From the NCBI GenBank assembly GCA_958299035.1, contig CATQJL010000001.1, forward strand, positions 77,521,594-77,585,593: a DNA stretch of 64,000 bases, written 5' to 3'. The notes under the pieces were generated by a model. The model did no database searches. It had not been told where the DNA came from and was given only the letters and a program-made list of their open reading frames with translations. The translations under genes were made by a program, and so were the position numbers. Shown piece by piece: positions 1 to 15,039 of the stretch (position 1 is the stretch's first letter; the number at the start of each line of letters is the position of its first letter). This DNA is from Cylicocyclus nassatus (lineage: Eukaryota > Nematoda > Chromadorea > Rhabditida > Strongylidae).

Positions 1-2549
1 GCTCGTAGGCCTTGACACTCGCTCGTAGGCCTTGACACTCGCTCGCAGGCCTTGACACTCGCTCGTAGGCATTGACACTCGCTCGTAGGCCTTGACACTC
101 GCTCGTAGGCCTTGACACTCGCTCGTAGGCCTTGACATTCGCTCGTAGGCCTTGACACTCGCTCGTAGGCCTTGACACTCGCTCGTAGGCCACACTCGCT
201 CGTAGGCCTTGACACTCGCTCGTAGGCCTTGACACTCGCTCGTAGGCCTTGACACTCGCTCGTAGGCCTTGACACTCACTCGTAGGCCTTGACACTCGCT
301 CGTAGGCCTTGACACTCGCTCGTAGGCCTTGACACTCACTCGTAGGCCTTGACACTCACTCGTAGGCCTTGACACTCACTCGTAGGCCTTGACACTCGCT
401 CGTAGGCCTTGACACTCGCTCGTAGGCCTTGACACTCGCTCGTAGGCCTTGACACTCGCTCGTAGGCCTTGACACTCACTCGTAGGTCTTGACACTCGCT
501 CGTAGGCCTTGACACTCGCTCGTAGGCCTTGACACTCGCTCGTAGGCCTTGACACTCGCTCGTAGGCCTTGACACTCGCTCGTAGGCCTTGACACTCACT
601 CGTAGGCCTTGACACTCGCTCGTAGGCCTTAACACTCACTCGTAGGCCTTGACACTCACTCGTAAGCCTTGACACTCGCTCGTAGGCCTTGACACTCGCT
701 CGTAGGCCTTGACACTCGCTCGTAGGCCTTGACACTCACTCGTAGGCCTTGACACTCGCTCGTAGGCCTTAACACTCACTCGTAGGCCTTGACACTCACT
801 CGTAAGCCTTGACACTCGCTCGTAGGCCTTGACACTCGCTCGTAGGCCTTGACACTCGCTCGTAGGCCTTGACACTCACTCGTAAGCCTTGACACTCGCT
901 CGTAGGCCTTGACACTCGCTCGTAGGCCTTGACACTCGCTCGTAGGCCTTGACACTCACTCGTAGGCCTTGACACTCGCTCGTAGGCCTTGACACTCGCT
1001 CGTAGGCCTTGACACTCGCTCGTAGGCCTTGACACTCACTCGTAGGCCTTGACACTCACTCGTAGGCCTTGACACTCGCTCGTAGGCCTTGACACTCGCT
1101 CGTAGGCCTTGACACTCACTCGTAAGCCTTGACACTCGCTCGTAGGCCTTGACACTCGCTCGTAGGCCTTGACACTCGCTCGTAGGCCTTGACACTCACT
1201 CGTAGGCCTTGACACTCGCTCGTAGGCCTTGACACTCGCTCGTAGGCCTTGACACTCGCTCGTAGGCCTTGACACTCACTCGTAGGCCTTGACACTCACT
1301 CGTAGGCCTTGACACTCGCTCGTAGGCCTTGACACTCGCTCGTAGGCCTTGACACTCGCTCGTAGGCCTTGACACTCACTCGTAGGCCTTGACACTCACT
1401 CGTAAGCCTTGACACTCGCTCGTAGGCCTTGACACTTACTCGTAGGCCTTGACACTCGCTCGTAGGCCTTGACACTCGCTCGTAGGCCTTGACACTCACT
1501 CGTAGGCCTTGACACTCACTCGTAAGCCTTGACACTCGCTCGTAGGCCTTGACACTCATTCGTAGGCCTTGACACTCATTCGTAGGCCTTGACACTCACT
1601 CGTAGGCTTTGACACTCGCTCGTAGGCCTTGACACTCGCTCGTAGGCCTTGACACTCGCTCGTAGGCCTTGACACTCGCTCGTAGGCCTTGACACCCGCT
1701 CGTAAGCCTTGACACTCGCTCGTAGGCCTTGACACTCGCTCGTAGGCCTTGACACTCACTCGTAGGCCTTGACACTCACTCGTAAGCCTTGACACTCGCT
1801 CGTAGGCCTTGACACTCATTCGTAGGCTTTGACACTCACTCGTAGGCCTTGACACTCGCTCGTAGGCCTTGACACTCGCTCGTAGGCCTTGACACTCGCT
1901 CGTAGGCCTTGACACTCACTCGTAGGCCTTGACACTCGCTCGTAGGCCTTGACACTCACTCGTAGGCCTTGACACTCGCTCGTAGGCATTGACACTCGCT
2001 CGTAGGCCTTGACACTCGCTCGTAGGCCTTGACACTCGCTCGTAGGCTTTGACACTCACTCGTAGGCCTTGACACTCGCTCGTAGGCCTTGACACTCGCT
2101 CGTAGGCCTTGACACTCACTCGTAGGCCTTGACACTCGCTCGTAGGCCACACTCGCTCGTAGGCCTTGACACTCACTCGTAGGCCTTGACACTCGCTCGT
2201 AGGCCTTGACACTCACTCGTAGGCCTTGACACTCGCTCGTAGGCCTTGACACTCACTCGTAGGCCTTGACACTCGCTCGTAGGCATTGACACTCGCTCGT
2301 AGGCCTTGACACTCGCTCGTAGGCCTTGACACTCGCTCGTAGGCCTTGACACTCGCTCGTAGGCCTTGACACTCGCTCGCAGGCCTTGACACTCGCTCGT
2401 AGGCATTGACACTCGCTCGTAGGCCTTGACACTCGCTCGTAGGCCTTGACACTCGCTCGTAGGCCTTGACACTCGCTCGTAGGCCTTGACACTCGCTCGT
2501 AGGCCTTGACACTCGCTCGTAGGCCTTGACACTCGCTCGTAGGCCTTGA

Positions 2550-4760
2550 CACTCACTCGTAGGCCTTGACACTCGCTCGTAGGCCTTGACACTCACTCGT
2601 AGGCCTTGACACTCGCTCGTAGGCATTGACACTCGCTCGTAGGCCTTGACACTCGCTCGTAGGCCTTGACACTCGCTCGTAGGCCTTGACACTCGCTCGT
2701 AGGCCTTGACACTCGCTCGCAGGCCTTGACACTCGTTCGTAGGCATTGACACTCGCTCGTAGGCCTTGACACTCGCTCGTAGGCCTTGACACTCGCTCGT
2801 AGGCCTTGACACTCGCTCGTAGGCCTTGACACTCGCTCGTAGGCCTTGACACTCACTCGTAGGCCTTGACACTCACTCGTAGGCCTTGACACTCACTCGT
2901 AAGCCTTGACACTCGCTCGTAGGCCTTGACACTCGCTCGTAGGCCTTGACACTCGCTCGTAGGCCTTGACACTCGCTCGTAGGCCTTGACACTCGCTCGT
3001 AGGCCTTGACACTCGCTCGTAGGCCTTGACACTCACTCGTAGGCCTTGACACTCGCTCGTAGGCCTTAACACTCACTCGTAGGCCTTGACACTCACTCGT
3101 AAGCCTTGACACTCGCTCGTAGGCCTTGACACTCGCTCGTAGGCCTTGACACTCGCTCGTAGGCCTTGACACTCACTCGTAAGCCTTGACACTCGCTCGT
3201 AGGCCTTGACACTCGCTCGTAGGCCTTGACACTCACTCGTAGGCCTTGACACTCACTCGTAGGCCTTGACACTCGCTCGTAGGCCTTGACACTCGCTCGT
3301 AGGCCTTGACACTCGCTCGTAGGCCTTGACACTTACTCGTAGGCCTTGACACTCGCTCGTAGGCCTTGACACTCGCTCGTAGGCCTTGACACTCACTCGT
3401 AGGCCTTGACACTCGCTCGTAGGCCTTAACACTCACTCGTAGGCCTTGACACTCACTCGTAAGCCTTGACACTCACTCGTAGGCCTTGACACTCGCTCGT
3501 AGGCCTTGACACTCGCTCGTAGGCCTTGACACTCGCTCGTAGGCCTTGACACTCGCTCGTAGGCCTTGACACTCGCTCGTAGGCCTTGACACTCGCTCGT
3601 AGGCCTTGACACTCGCTCGTAGGCCTTGACACTCGCTCGTAGGCCTTGACACTCGCTCGTAGGCCTTGACACTCGCTCGTAGGCCTTGACACTCGCTCGT
3701 AGGCCTTGACACTCACTCGTAGGCCTTGACACTCGCTCGTAGGCCTTGACACTCACTCGTAGGCCTTGACACTCGCTCGTAGGCATTGACACTCGCTCGT
3801 AGGCCTTGACACTCGCTCGTAGGCCTTGACACTCGCTCGTAGGCCTTGACACTCGCTCGTAGGCCTTGACACTCGCTCGCAGGCCTTGACACTCGTTCGT
3901 AGGCATTGACACTCGCTCGTAGGCCTTGACACTCGCTCGTAGGCCTTGACACTCGCTCGTAGGCCTTGACACTCGCTCGTAGGCCTTGACACTCGCTCGT
4001 AGGCCTTGACACTCACTCGTAGGCCTTGACACTCACTCGTAGGCCTTGACACTCACTCGTAAGCCTTGACACTCGCTCGTAGGCCTTGACACTCGCTCGT
4101 AGGCCTTGACACTCGCTCGTAGGCCTTGACACTCGCTCGTAGGCCTTGACACTCGCTCGTAGGCCTTGACACTCGCTCGTAGGCCTTGACACTCACTCGT
4201 AGGCCTTGACACTCGCTCGTAGGCCTTAACACTCACTCGTAGGCCTTGACACTCACTCGTAAGCCTTGACACTCGCTCGTAGGCCTTGACACTCGCTCGT
4301 AGGCCTTGACACTCGCTCGTAGGCCTTGACACTCACTCGTAAGCCTTGACACTCGCTCGTAGGCCTTGACACTCGCTCGTAGGCCTTGACACTCACTCGT
4401 AGGCCTTGACACTCACTCGTAGGCCTTGACACTCGCTCGTAGGCCTTGACACTCGCTCGTAGGCCTTGACACTCGCTCGTAGGCCTTGACACTTACTCGT
4501 AGGCCTTGACACTCGCTCGTAGGCCTTGACACTCGCTCGTAGGCCTTGACACTCACTCGTAGGCCTTGACACTCGCTCGTAGGCCTTAACACTCACTCGT
4601 AGGCCTTGACACTCACTCGTAAGCCTTGACACTCACTCGTAGGCCTTGACACTCGCTCGTAGGCCTTGACACTCGCTCGTAGGCCTTGACACTCGCTCGT
4701 AGGCCTTGACACTCGCTCGTAGGCCTTGACACTCGCTCGTAGGCCTTGACACTCGCTCGT
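2550..4760. repeat. Segmental duplication in the array, offset 1,160 bp (58 monomers)
   Basis: Marker variants recur at a constant offset of 1,160 bp. The C11-to-A units at 2621 and 2741 match those at 3781 and 3901. The G14-to-A units (CTTAACAC) at 3061 and 3421 match those at 4221 and 4581. The G/A pattern at monomer position 1 follows in step from about 2550-3600 to 3710-4760. This is the signature of a single unequal exchange. Confidence 0.85.
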
Positions 4761-5649
4761 AGGCCTTGACACTCACTCGTAGGCCTTGACACTCGCTCGT
4801 AGGCCTTGACACTCGCTCGTAGGCCTTGACACTCGCTCGTAGGCCTTGACACTCACTCGTAGGCCTTGACACTCACTCGTAGGCCTTGACACTCGCTCGT
4901 AGGCCTTGACACTCGCTCGTAGGCCTTGACACTCGCTCGTAGGCCTTGACACTCACTCGTAGGCCTTGACACTCGCTCGTAGGCCTTGACACTCGCTCGT
5001 AGGCCTTGACACTCGCTCGTAGGCCTTGACACTCACTCGTAGGCCTTGACACTCACTCGTAGGCCTTGACACTCGCTCGTAGGCCTTGACACTCGCTCGT
5101 AGGCCTTGACACTCGCTCGTAGGCCTTGACACTCGCTCGTAGGCCTTGACACTCACTCGTAGGCCTTGACACTCGCTCGTAGGCCTTAACACTCACTCGT
5201 AGGCCTTGACACTCGCTCGTAGGCATTGACACTCGCTCGTAGGCCTTGACACTCGCTCGTAGGCCTTGACACTCGCTCGTAGGCCTTGACACTCGCTCGT
5301 AGGCCTTGACACTCGCTCGTAGGCCTTGACACTCACTCGTAGGCCTTGACACTCGCTCGTAGGCCTTAACACTCACTCGTAGGCCTTGACACTCACTCGT
5401 AAGCCTTGACACTCGCTCGTAGGCCTTGACACTCGCTCGTAGGCCTTGACACTCGCTCGTAGGCCTTGACACTCGCTCGTAGGCCTTGACACTCGCTCGT
5501 AGGCCTTGACACTCGCTCGTAGGCCTTGACACTCACTCGTAGGCCTTGACACTCACTCGTAAGCCTTGACACTCGCTCGTAGGCCTTGACACTCACTCGT
5601 AGGCCTTGACACTCGCTCGTAGGCCTTGACACTCGCTCGTAGGCCTTAA

Positions 5650-7240
5650 CACTCACTCGTAGGCCTTGACACTCGCTCGTAGGCCTTGACACTCGCTCGT
5701 AGGCCTTGACACTCGCTCGTAGTCCTTGACACTCGCTCGTAGGCCTTGACACTCGCTCGTAGGCCTTGACACTCGCTCGTAGGCCTTGACACTCGCTCGT
5801 AGGCCTTGACACTCACTCGTAGGCCTTGACACTCACTCGTAAGCCTTGACACTCGCTCGTAGGCCTTGACACTTACTCGTAGGCCTTGACACTCGCTCGT
5901 AGGCCTTGACACTCACTCGTAGGCTTTGACACTCGCTCGTAGGCCTTGACACTCGCTCGTAGGCCTTGACACTCGCTCGTAGGCCTTGACACTCACTCGT
6001 AGGCCTTGACACTCACTCGTAGGCCTTGACACTCGCTCGTAGGCCTTGACACTCGCTCGTAGGCCTTGACACTCGCTCGTAGGCCTTGACACTCACTCGT
6101 AGGCCTTGACACTCACTCGTAAGCCTTGACACTCGCTCGTAGGCCTTGACACTTACTCGTAGGCCTTGACACTCGCTCGTAGGCCTTGACACTCGCTCGT
6201 AGGCCTTGACACTCGCTCGTAGGCCTTGACACTCGCTCGTAGGCCTTGACACTCGCTCGCAGGCCTTGACACTCGCTCGTAGGCATTGACACTCGCTCGT
6301 AGGCCTTGACACTCGCTCGTAGGCCTTGACACTCGCTCGTAGGCCTTGACACTCACTCGTAAGCCTTGACACTCGCTCGTAGGCCTTGACACTCGCTCGT
6401 AGGCCTTGACACTCGCTCGTAGGCCTTGACACTCGCTCGTAGGCCTTGACACTCGCTCGTAGGCCTTGACACTCGCTCGTAGGCCTTGACACTCACTCGT
6501 AGGCCTTGACACTCACTCGTAAGCCTTGACACTCGCTCGTAGGCCTTGACACTCACTCGTAGGCCTTGACACTCGCTCGTAGGCCTTGACACTCGCTCGT
6601 AGGCCTTGACACTCGCTCGTAGTCCTTGACACTCGCTCGTAGGCCTTGACACTCGCTCGTAGGCCTTGACACTCGCTCGTAGGCCTTGACACTCGCTCGT
6701 AGGCCTTGACACTCACTCGTAGGCCTTGACACTCACTCGTAAGCCTTGACACTCGCTCGTAGGCCTTGACACTTACTCGTAGGCCTTGACACTCGCTCGT
6801 AGGCCTTGACACTCACTCGTAGGCTTTGACACTCGCTCGTAGGCCTTGACACTCGCTCGTAGGCCTTGACACTCGCTCGTAGGCCTTGACACTCACTCGT
6901 AGGCCTTGACACTCACTCGTAGGCCTTGACACTCGCTCGTAGGCCTTGACACTCGCTCGTAGGCCTTGACACTCGCTCGTAGGCCTTGACACTCACTCGT
7001 AGGCCTTGACACTCACTCGTAAGCCTTGACACTCGCTCGTAGGCCTTGACACTTACTCGTAGGCCTTGACACTCGCTCGTAGGCCTTGACACTCGCTCGT
7101 AGGCCTTGACACTCGCTCGTAGGCCTTGACACTCGCTCGTAGGCCTTGACACTCGCTCGCAGGCCTTGACACTCGCTCGTAGGCATTGACACTCGCTCGT
7201 AGGCCTTGACACTCGCTCGTAGGCCTTGACACTCGCTCGT
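5650..7240. repeat. Segmental duplication in the array, offset 900 bp (45 monomers)
   Basis: The blocks 5650-6340 and 6550-7240 match unit by unit. Shared rare markers are the AGTCCTT unit (5721 and 6621), the CTTAC unit (5871 and 6771), the GGCTTTG unit (5921 and 6821), and the GCTCGCAGG plus GGCATTG pair (6251/6281 and 7151/7181). The pattern breaks on either side. Confidence 0.85.
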
Positions 7241-10200
7241 AGGCCTTGACACTCGCTCGTAGGCCTTGACACTCGCTCGTAGGCCTTGACACTCACTCGT
7301 AGGCCTTGACACTCGCTCGTAGGCCTTAACACTCACTCGTAGGCCTTGACACTCACTCGTAAGCCTTGACACTCGCTCGTAGGCCTTGACACTCGCTCGT
7401 AGGCCTTGACACTCGCTCGTAGGCCTTGACACTCGCTCGTAGGCCTTGACACTCGCTCGTAGGCCTTGACACTCGCTCGTAGGCCTTGACACTCACTCGT
7501 AGGCCTTGACACTCACTCGTAAGCCTTGACACTCGCTCGTAGGCCTTGACACTCACTCGTAGGCCTTGACACTCGCTCGTAGTCCTTGACACTCGCTCGT
7601 AGGCCTTGACACTCACTCGTAAGCCTTGACACTCGCTCGTAGGCCTTGACAATCGCTCGTAGTCCTTGACACTCGCTCGTAGGCCTTGACACTCGCTCGT
7701 AGGCCTTGACACTCGCTCGTAGGCCTTGACACTCGCTCGTAGGCCTTGACACTCGCTCGTAGGCCTTGACACTCGCTCGTAGGCCTTGACACTCACTCGT
7801 AGGCCTTGACACTCGCTCGTAGGCCTTAACACTCACTCGTAGGCCTTGACACTCACTCGTAAGCCTTGACACTCGCTCGTAGGCCTTGACACTCGCTCGT
7901 AGGCCTTGACACTCGCTCGTAGGCCTTGACACTCGCTCGTAGGCCTTGACACTCGCTCGTAGGCCTTGACACTCGCTCGTAGGCCTTGACACTCACTCGT
8001 AGGCCTTGACACTCGCTCGTAGGCCTTGACACTCGCTCGTAGGCCTTGACACTCACTCGTAGGCTTTGACACTGACTCGTAGGCCTTGACACTGACTCGT
8101 AGGCCTTGACACTCGCTCGTAGGCCTTGACACTCGCTCGTAGGCCTTGACACTCACTCGTAAGCCTTGACACTCACTCGTAGGCCTTGACACTCGCTCGT
8201 AGGCCTTGACACTCGCTCGTAGGCCTTGACACTCACTCGTAGGCCTTGACACTCGCTCGTAGGCCTTGACACTCGCTCGTAGGCCTTGACACTCGCTCGT
8301 AGGCCTTGACACTCGCTCGTAGGCCTTGACACTCACTCGTAGGCCTTGACACTCACTCGTAGGCCTTGACACTCGCTCGTAGGCCTTGACACTCGCTCGT
8401 AGGCCTTGACACTCGCTCGTAGGCCTTGACACTCACTCGTAGGCCTTGACACTCACTCGTAGGCCTTGACACTCGCTCGTAGGCCTTGACACTCGCTCGT
8501 AGGCCTTGACACTCGCTCGTAGGCCTTGACACTCACTCGTAGGCCTTGACACTCACTCGTAAGCCTTGACACTCGCTCGTAGGCCTTGACACTCACTCGT
8601 AGGCCTTGACACTCGCTCGTAGGCCTTGACACTCGCTCGTAGGCCTTGACACTCATTCGTAGGCCTTGACACTCGCTCGTAGGCCTTGACACTCGCTCGT
8701 AGGCCTTGACACTCGCTCGTAGGCCTTGACACTCGCTCGTAGGCCTTGACACTCGCTCGTAGGCCTTGACACTCATTCGTAGGCCTTGACACTCATTCGT
8801 AGGCCTTGACACTCACTCGTAGGCATTGACACTCGCTCGTAGGCCTTGACACTCGCTCGTAGGCCTTGACACTCGCTCGTAGGCTTTGACACTCACTCGT
8901 AGGCCTTGACACTCGCTCGTAGGCCTTGACACTCGCTCGTAGGCCTTGACACTCACTCGTAGGCCTTGACACTCACTCGTAGGCCTTGACACTCGCTCGT
9001 AGGCCTTGACACTTACTCGTAGGCCTTGACACTCGCTCGTAGGCCTTGACACTCACTCGTAGGCCTTGACACTCACTCGTAGGCCTTGACACTCACTCGT
9101 AGGCCTTGACACTCGCTCGTAGGCCTTGACACTCACTCGTAGGCCTTGACACTCGCTCGTAGGCCTTAACACTCACTCGTAGGCCTTGACACTCACTCGT
9201 AAGCCTTGACACTCGCTCGTAGGCCTTGACACTCGCTCGTAGGCCTTGACACTCGCTCGTAGGCCTTGACACTCGCTCGTAGGCCTTGACACTCGCTCGT
9301 AGGCCTTGACACTCGCTCGTAGGCCTTGACACTCACTCGTAAGCCTTGACACTCGCTCGTAGGCCTTGACACTCGCTCGTAGGCCTTGGCACTCGCTCGT
9401 AGGCCTTGACACTCACTCGTAAGCCTTGACACTCGCTCGTAGGCCTTGACACTCGCTCGTAGGCCTTGACACTCGCTCGTAGGCCTTGACACTCGCTCCT
9501 AGGCCTTGACACTCGCTCGTAGGCCTTGACACTCACTCGTAGGCCTTGACACTCACTCGTAGGCCTTGACACTCGCTCGTAGGCCTTGACACTCACTCGT
9601 AGGCCTTGACACTCACTCGTAAGCCTTGACACTCACTCGTAAGCCTTGACACTCGCTCGTAGGCCTTGACACTCGCTCGTAGGCCTTGACACTCGCTCGT
9701 AGGCCTTGACACTCGCTCGCAGGCCTTGACACTCGCTCGTAGGCATTGACACTCGCTCGTAGGCCTTGACACTCGCTCGTGGGCCTTGACACTCGCTCGT
9801 AGGCCTTGACACTCGCTCGTAGGCATTGACACTCGCTCGTAGGCCTTGACACTCGCTCGTAGGCCTTGACACTCGCTCGTAGGCCTTGACACTCGCTCGT
9901 AGGCCTTGACACTCGCTCGTAGGCCTTGACACTCACTCGTAGGCCTTGACACTCGCTCGTAGGCCTTAACACTCACTCGTAGGCCTTGACACTCACTCGT
10001 AGGCCTTGACACTCGCTCGTAGGCCTTAACACTCACTCGTAGGCCTTGACACTCACTCGTAAGCCTTGACACTCGCTCGTAGGCCTTGACACTCGCTCGT
10101 AGGCCTTGACACTCGCTCGTAGGCCTTGACACTCGCTCGTAGGCCTTGACACTCGCTCGTAGGCCTTGACACTCGCTCGTAGGCCTTGACACTCACTCGT

Positions 10201-11514
10201 AGGCCTTGACACTCACTCGTAAGCCTTGACACTCGCTCGTAGGCCTTGACACTCACTCGTAGGCCTTGACACTCGCTCGTAGGCCTTGACACTCGCTCGT
10301 AGGCCTTGACACTCGCTCGTAGTCCTTGACACTCGCTCGTAGGCCTTGACACTCGCTCGTAGGCCTTGACACTCGCTCGTAGGCCTTGACACTCGCTCGT
10401 AGGCCTTGACACTCACTCGTAGGCCTTGACACTCACTCGTAAGCCTTGACACTCGCTCGTAGGCCTTGACACTCACTCGTAGGCTTTGACACTCACTCGT
10501 AGGCCTTGACACTCACTCGTAGGCCTTGACACTCGCTCGTAGGCCTTGACACTCGCTCGTAGGCCTTGACACTCGCTCGTAGGCCTTGACACTCGCTCGT
10601 AGGCCTTGACACTTACTCGTAGGCCTTGACACTCGCTCGTAGGCCTTGACACTCGCTCGTAGGCCTTGACACTCGCTCGTAGGCCTTGACACTCGCTCGT
10701 AGGCCTTGACACTCGCTCGTAGGCCTTGACACTCGCTCGTAGGCCTTGACACTCGCTCGTAGGCCTTGACACTCGCTCGCAGGCCTTGACACTCGCTCGT
10801 AGGCCTTGACACTCGCTCGTAGGCCTTGACACTCGCTCGTAGGCCTTGACACTCGCTCGTAGGCCTTGACACTCGCTCGTAGGCCTTGACACTCGCTCGT
10901 AGGCCTTGACACTCACTCGTAGGCCTTGACACTCGCTCGTAGGCCTTGACACTCGCTCGTAGGCCTTGACACTCGCTCGTAAGCCTTGACACTCACTCGT
11001 AGGCCTTGACACTCGCTCGTAGGCCTTAACACTCACTCGTAGGCCTTGACACTCGCTCGTAGGCCTTGACACTCGCTCGTAGGCCTTGACACTCACTCGT
11101 AAGCCTTGACACTCGCTCGTAGGCCTTGACACTCGCTCGTAGGCCTTGACACTCGCTCGTAGGCCTTGACACTCACTCGTAGGCCTTGACACTCGCTCGT
11201 AGGCCTTGACACTCGCTCGTAAGCCTTGACACTCGCTCGTAGGCCTTGACACTCACTCGTAGGCCTTGACACTCACTCGTAAGCCTTGACACTCACTCGT
11301 AGGCCTTGACACTCACTCGTAAGCCTTGACACTCGCTCGTAGGCCTTGACACTCACTCGTAAGCCTTGACACTCGCTCGTAGGCCTTGACACTCACTCGT
11401 AAGCCTTGACACTCGCTCGTAGGCCTTGACACTCGCTCGTAGGCCTTGACACTCGCTCGTAGGCCTTAACACTCACTCGTAGGCTTTGACACTCGCTCGT
11501 AAGCCTTGACACTC

Positions 11515-11825
11515 GCTCGTAGGCCACACTCGCTCGTAGGCCTTGACACTCACTCGTAGGCCTTGACACTCGCTCGTAGGCCTTGACACTCACTCGTAGG
11601 CCTTGACACTCACTCGTAGGCCTTGACACTCGCTCGTAGGCCTTGACACTCGCTCGTAGGCCACACTCGCTCGTAGGCCTTGACACTCACTCGTAGGCCT
11701 TGACACTCGCTCGTAGGCCTTGACACTCACTCGTAGGCCTTGACACTCGCTCGTAGGCATTGACACTCGCTCGTAGGCCTTGACACTCGCTCGTAGGCCT
11801 TGACAATCGCTCGTAGGCCACACTC
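11515..11825. repeat. Cluster of three 17-bp monomers
   Basis: Three units with the identical 3-bp deletion (GCTCGTAGGCCACACTC) start at 11515, 11652 and 11809. The last interval is 157 bp (seven normal units plus one 17-mer). The same 157-bp spacing separates pairs starting at 14786/14943, 15940/16097 and 17794/17951. This implies copying of one ancestral block rather than repeated deletion. Single 17-mers start at 181, 2138, 32480, 35055, 41471, 45048 and 46065. Confidence 0.85.
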
Positions 11826-14800
11826 GCTCGTAGGCCTTGACACTCGCTCGTAGGCCTTGACAATCGCTCGTAGGCCTTGACACTCACTCGTAATCCTTGG
11901 CACTCACTCGTAGGCCTTGACACTCACTCGTAGGCTTTGACACTCATTCGTAGGCCTTGACACTCACTCGTAGGCTTTGACACTCGCTCGTAGGCCTTGA
12001 CACTCGCTCGTAGGCCTTGACACTCGCTCGTAGGCCTTGACACTCACTCGTAGGCCTTGACACTCGCTCGTAGGTCTTGACACTCGCTCGTAGGCCTTGA
12101 CACTCGCTCGTAGGCCTTGACACTCGCTCGTAGGCCTTGACACTCGCTCGTAGGCCTTGACACTCGCTCGTAGGCCTTGACACTCGCTCGTAGGCCTTGA
12201 CACTCACTCGTAGGCCTTGACACTCGCTCGTAGGCCTTGACACTCACTCGTAGGCTTTGACACTGACTCGTAGGCCTTGACACTCACTCGTAGGCCTTGA
12301 CACTCGCTCGTAGGCCTTGACACTCGCTCGTAGGCCTTGACACTCGCTCGTAGGCCTTGACACTCGCTCGTAGGCCTTGACACTCGCTCGTAGGCCTTGA
12401 CACTCACTCGTAGGCCTTGACACTCGCTCGTAGGCCTTGACACTCGCTCGTAGGCCTTGACACTCGCTCGTAGGCCTTGACACTCGCTCGTAGGCCTTGA
12501 CACTCACTCGTAGGCCTTGACACTCGCTCGTAGGCCTTGACACTCGCTCGTAGGCCTTGACACTCACTCGTAGGCCTTGACACTCACTCGTAAGCCTTGA
12601 CACTCGCTCGTAGGCCTTGACACTCACTGGTAAGCCTTGACACTCGCTCGTAGGCCTTGACACTCGCTCGTAGGCCTTGACACTCGCTCGTAGGCCTTGA
12701 CACTCGCTCGTAGGCCTTGACACTCACTCGTAGGCCTTGACACTCACTGGTAAGCCTTGACACTCGCTCGTAGGCCTTGGCACTTACTCGTAGGCCTTGA
12801 CACTCGCTCGTAGGCCTTGACACTCACTCGTAGGCTTTGACACTCGCTCGTAGGCCTTGACACTCGCTCGTAGGCCTTGACACTCGCTCGTAGGCTTTGA
12901 CACTCACTCGTAGGCCTTGACACTCGCTCGTAGGCCTTGACACTCGCTCGTAGGCCTTGACACTCACTCGTAGGCCTTGACACTCACTCGTAGGCCTTGA
13001 CACTCGCTCGTAGGCCTTGACACTCGCTCGTAGGCCTTGACACTCACTCGTAGGCTTTGACACTCGCTCGTAGGCCTTGACACTCGCTCGTAGGCCTTGA
13101 CACTCATTCGTAGGCCTTGACACTCACTCGTAGGCCTTGACACTCACTCGTAGGCCTTGACACTCGCTCCTAGGCCTTGACACTCGCTCGTAGGCCTTGA
13201 CACTCGCTCGTAGGCCTTGACACTCGCTCGTAGGCCTTGACACTCGCTCGTAGGCCTTGACACTCGCTCGTAGGCCTTGACACTCGCTCGTAGGCCTTGA
13301 CACTCGCTCGTAGGCCTTGACACTCGCTCGTAGGCCTTGACACTCGCTCGTAGGCCTTGACACTCGCTCGTAGGCCTTGACACTCGCTCGTAGGCTTTGA
13401 CACTCACTCGTAGGCCTTGACACTCGCTCGTAGGCCTTGACACTCGCTCGTAGGCCTTGACACTCACTCGTAGGCCTTGACACTCGCTCGTAGGCCTTGA
13501 CACTCGCTCGTAGGCCTTGACACTCACTCGTAAGCCTTGACACTCACTCGTAGGCCTTGACACTCACTCGTAAGCCTTGACACTCGCTCGTAGGCCTTGA
13601 CACTCATTCGTAGGCCTTGACACTCATTCGTAGGCCTTGACACTCACTCGTAGGCTTTGACACTCGCTCGTAGGCCTTGACACTCGCTCGTAGGCCTTGA
13701 CACTCGCTCGTAGGCCTTGACACTCGCTCGTAGGCCTTGACACTCCCTCGTAGGCCTTGACACTCGCTCGTAAGCCTTGACACTCGCTCGTAGGCCTTGA
13801 CACTCGCTCGTAGGCCTTGACACTCACTCGTAAGCCTTGACACTCGCTCGTAGGCCTTGACACTCGCTCGTAGGCCTTGACACTCCCTCGTAGGCCTTGA
13901 CACTCGCTCGTAGGCCTTGACACTCGCTCGTAGGCCTTGACACTCGCTCGTAGGCCTTGACACTCACTCGTAGGCCTTGACACTCGCTCGTAGGCCTTGA
14001 CACTCGCTCGTAGGCTTTGACACTCGCTCGTAGGCCTTGACACTCACTCGTAGGCCTTGACACTCCCTCGTAGGCCTTGACACTCGCTCGTAGGCCTTGA
14101 CACTCGCTCGTAGGCCTTGACACTCGCTCGTAGGCCTTGACACTCACTCGTAGGCCTTGACACTCCCTCGTAGGCCTTGACACTCGCTCGTAAGCCTTGA
14201 CACTCGCTCGTAGGCCTTGACACTCACTCGTAAGCCTTGACACTCGCTCGTAGGCCTTGACACTCGCTCGTAGGCCTTGACACTCCCTCGTAGGCCTTGA
14301 CACTCGCTCGTAGGCCTTGACACTCGCTCGTAGGCCTTGACACTCGCTCGTAGGCCTTGACACTCACTCGTAGGCCTTGACACTCGCTCGTAGGCCTTGA
14401 CACTCGCTCGTAGGCTTTGACACTTACTCGTAGGCCTTGACACTCGCTCGTAGGCCTTGACACTCATTCGTAGGCCTTGACACTCACTCGTAGGCCTTGA
14501 CACTCACTCGTAAGCCTTGACACTCGCTCGTAGGCCTTGACACTCATTCGTAGGCTTTGACACTCACTCGTAGGCCTTGACACTCGCTCGTAGGCTTTGA
14601 CACTCGCTCGTAGGCCTTGACACTCGCTCGTAGGCCTTGACACTCGCTCGTAGGCTTTGACACTCACTCGTAGGCCTTGACACTCGCTCGTAGGCCTTGA
14701 CACTCGCTCGTAGGCCTTGACACTCACTCGTAGGCCTTGACACTCACTCGTAGGCCTTGACACTCGCTCGTAGGCCTTGACACTCGCTCGTAGGCCACAC

Positions 14801-15039
14801 TCGCTCGTAGGCCTTGACACTCACTCGTAGGCCTTGACACTCGCTCGTAGGCCTTGACACTCACTCGTAGGCCTTGACACTCGCTCGTAGGCATTGACAC
14901 TCGCTCGTAGGCCTTGACACTCGCTCGTAGGCCTTGACTCTCGCTCGTAGGCCACACTCGCTCGTAGGCCTTGACACTCATTCGTAGGCCTTGACACTCA
15001 CTCGTAGGCTTTGACACTCGCTCGTAGGCCTTGACACTC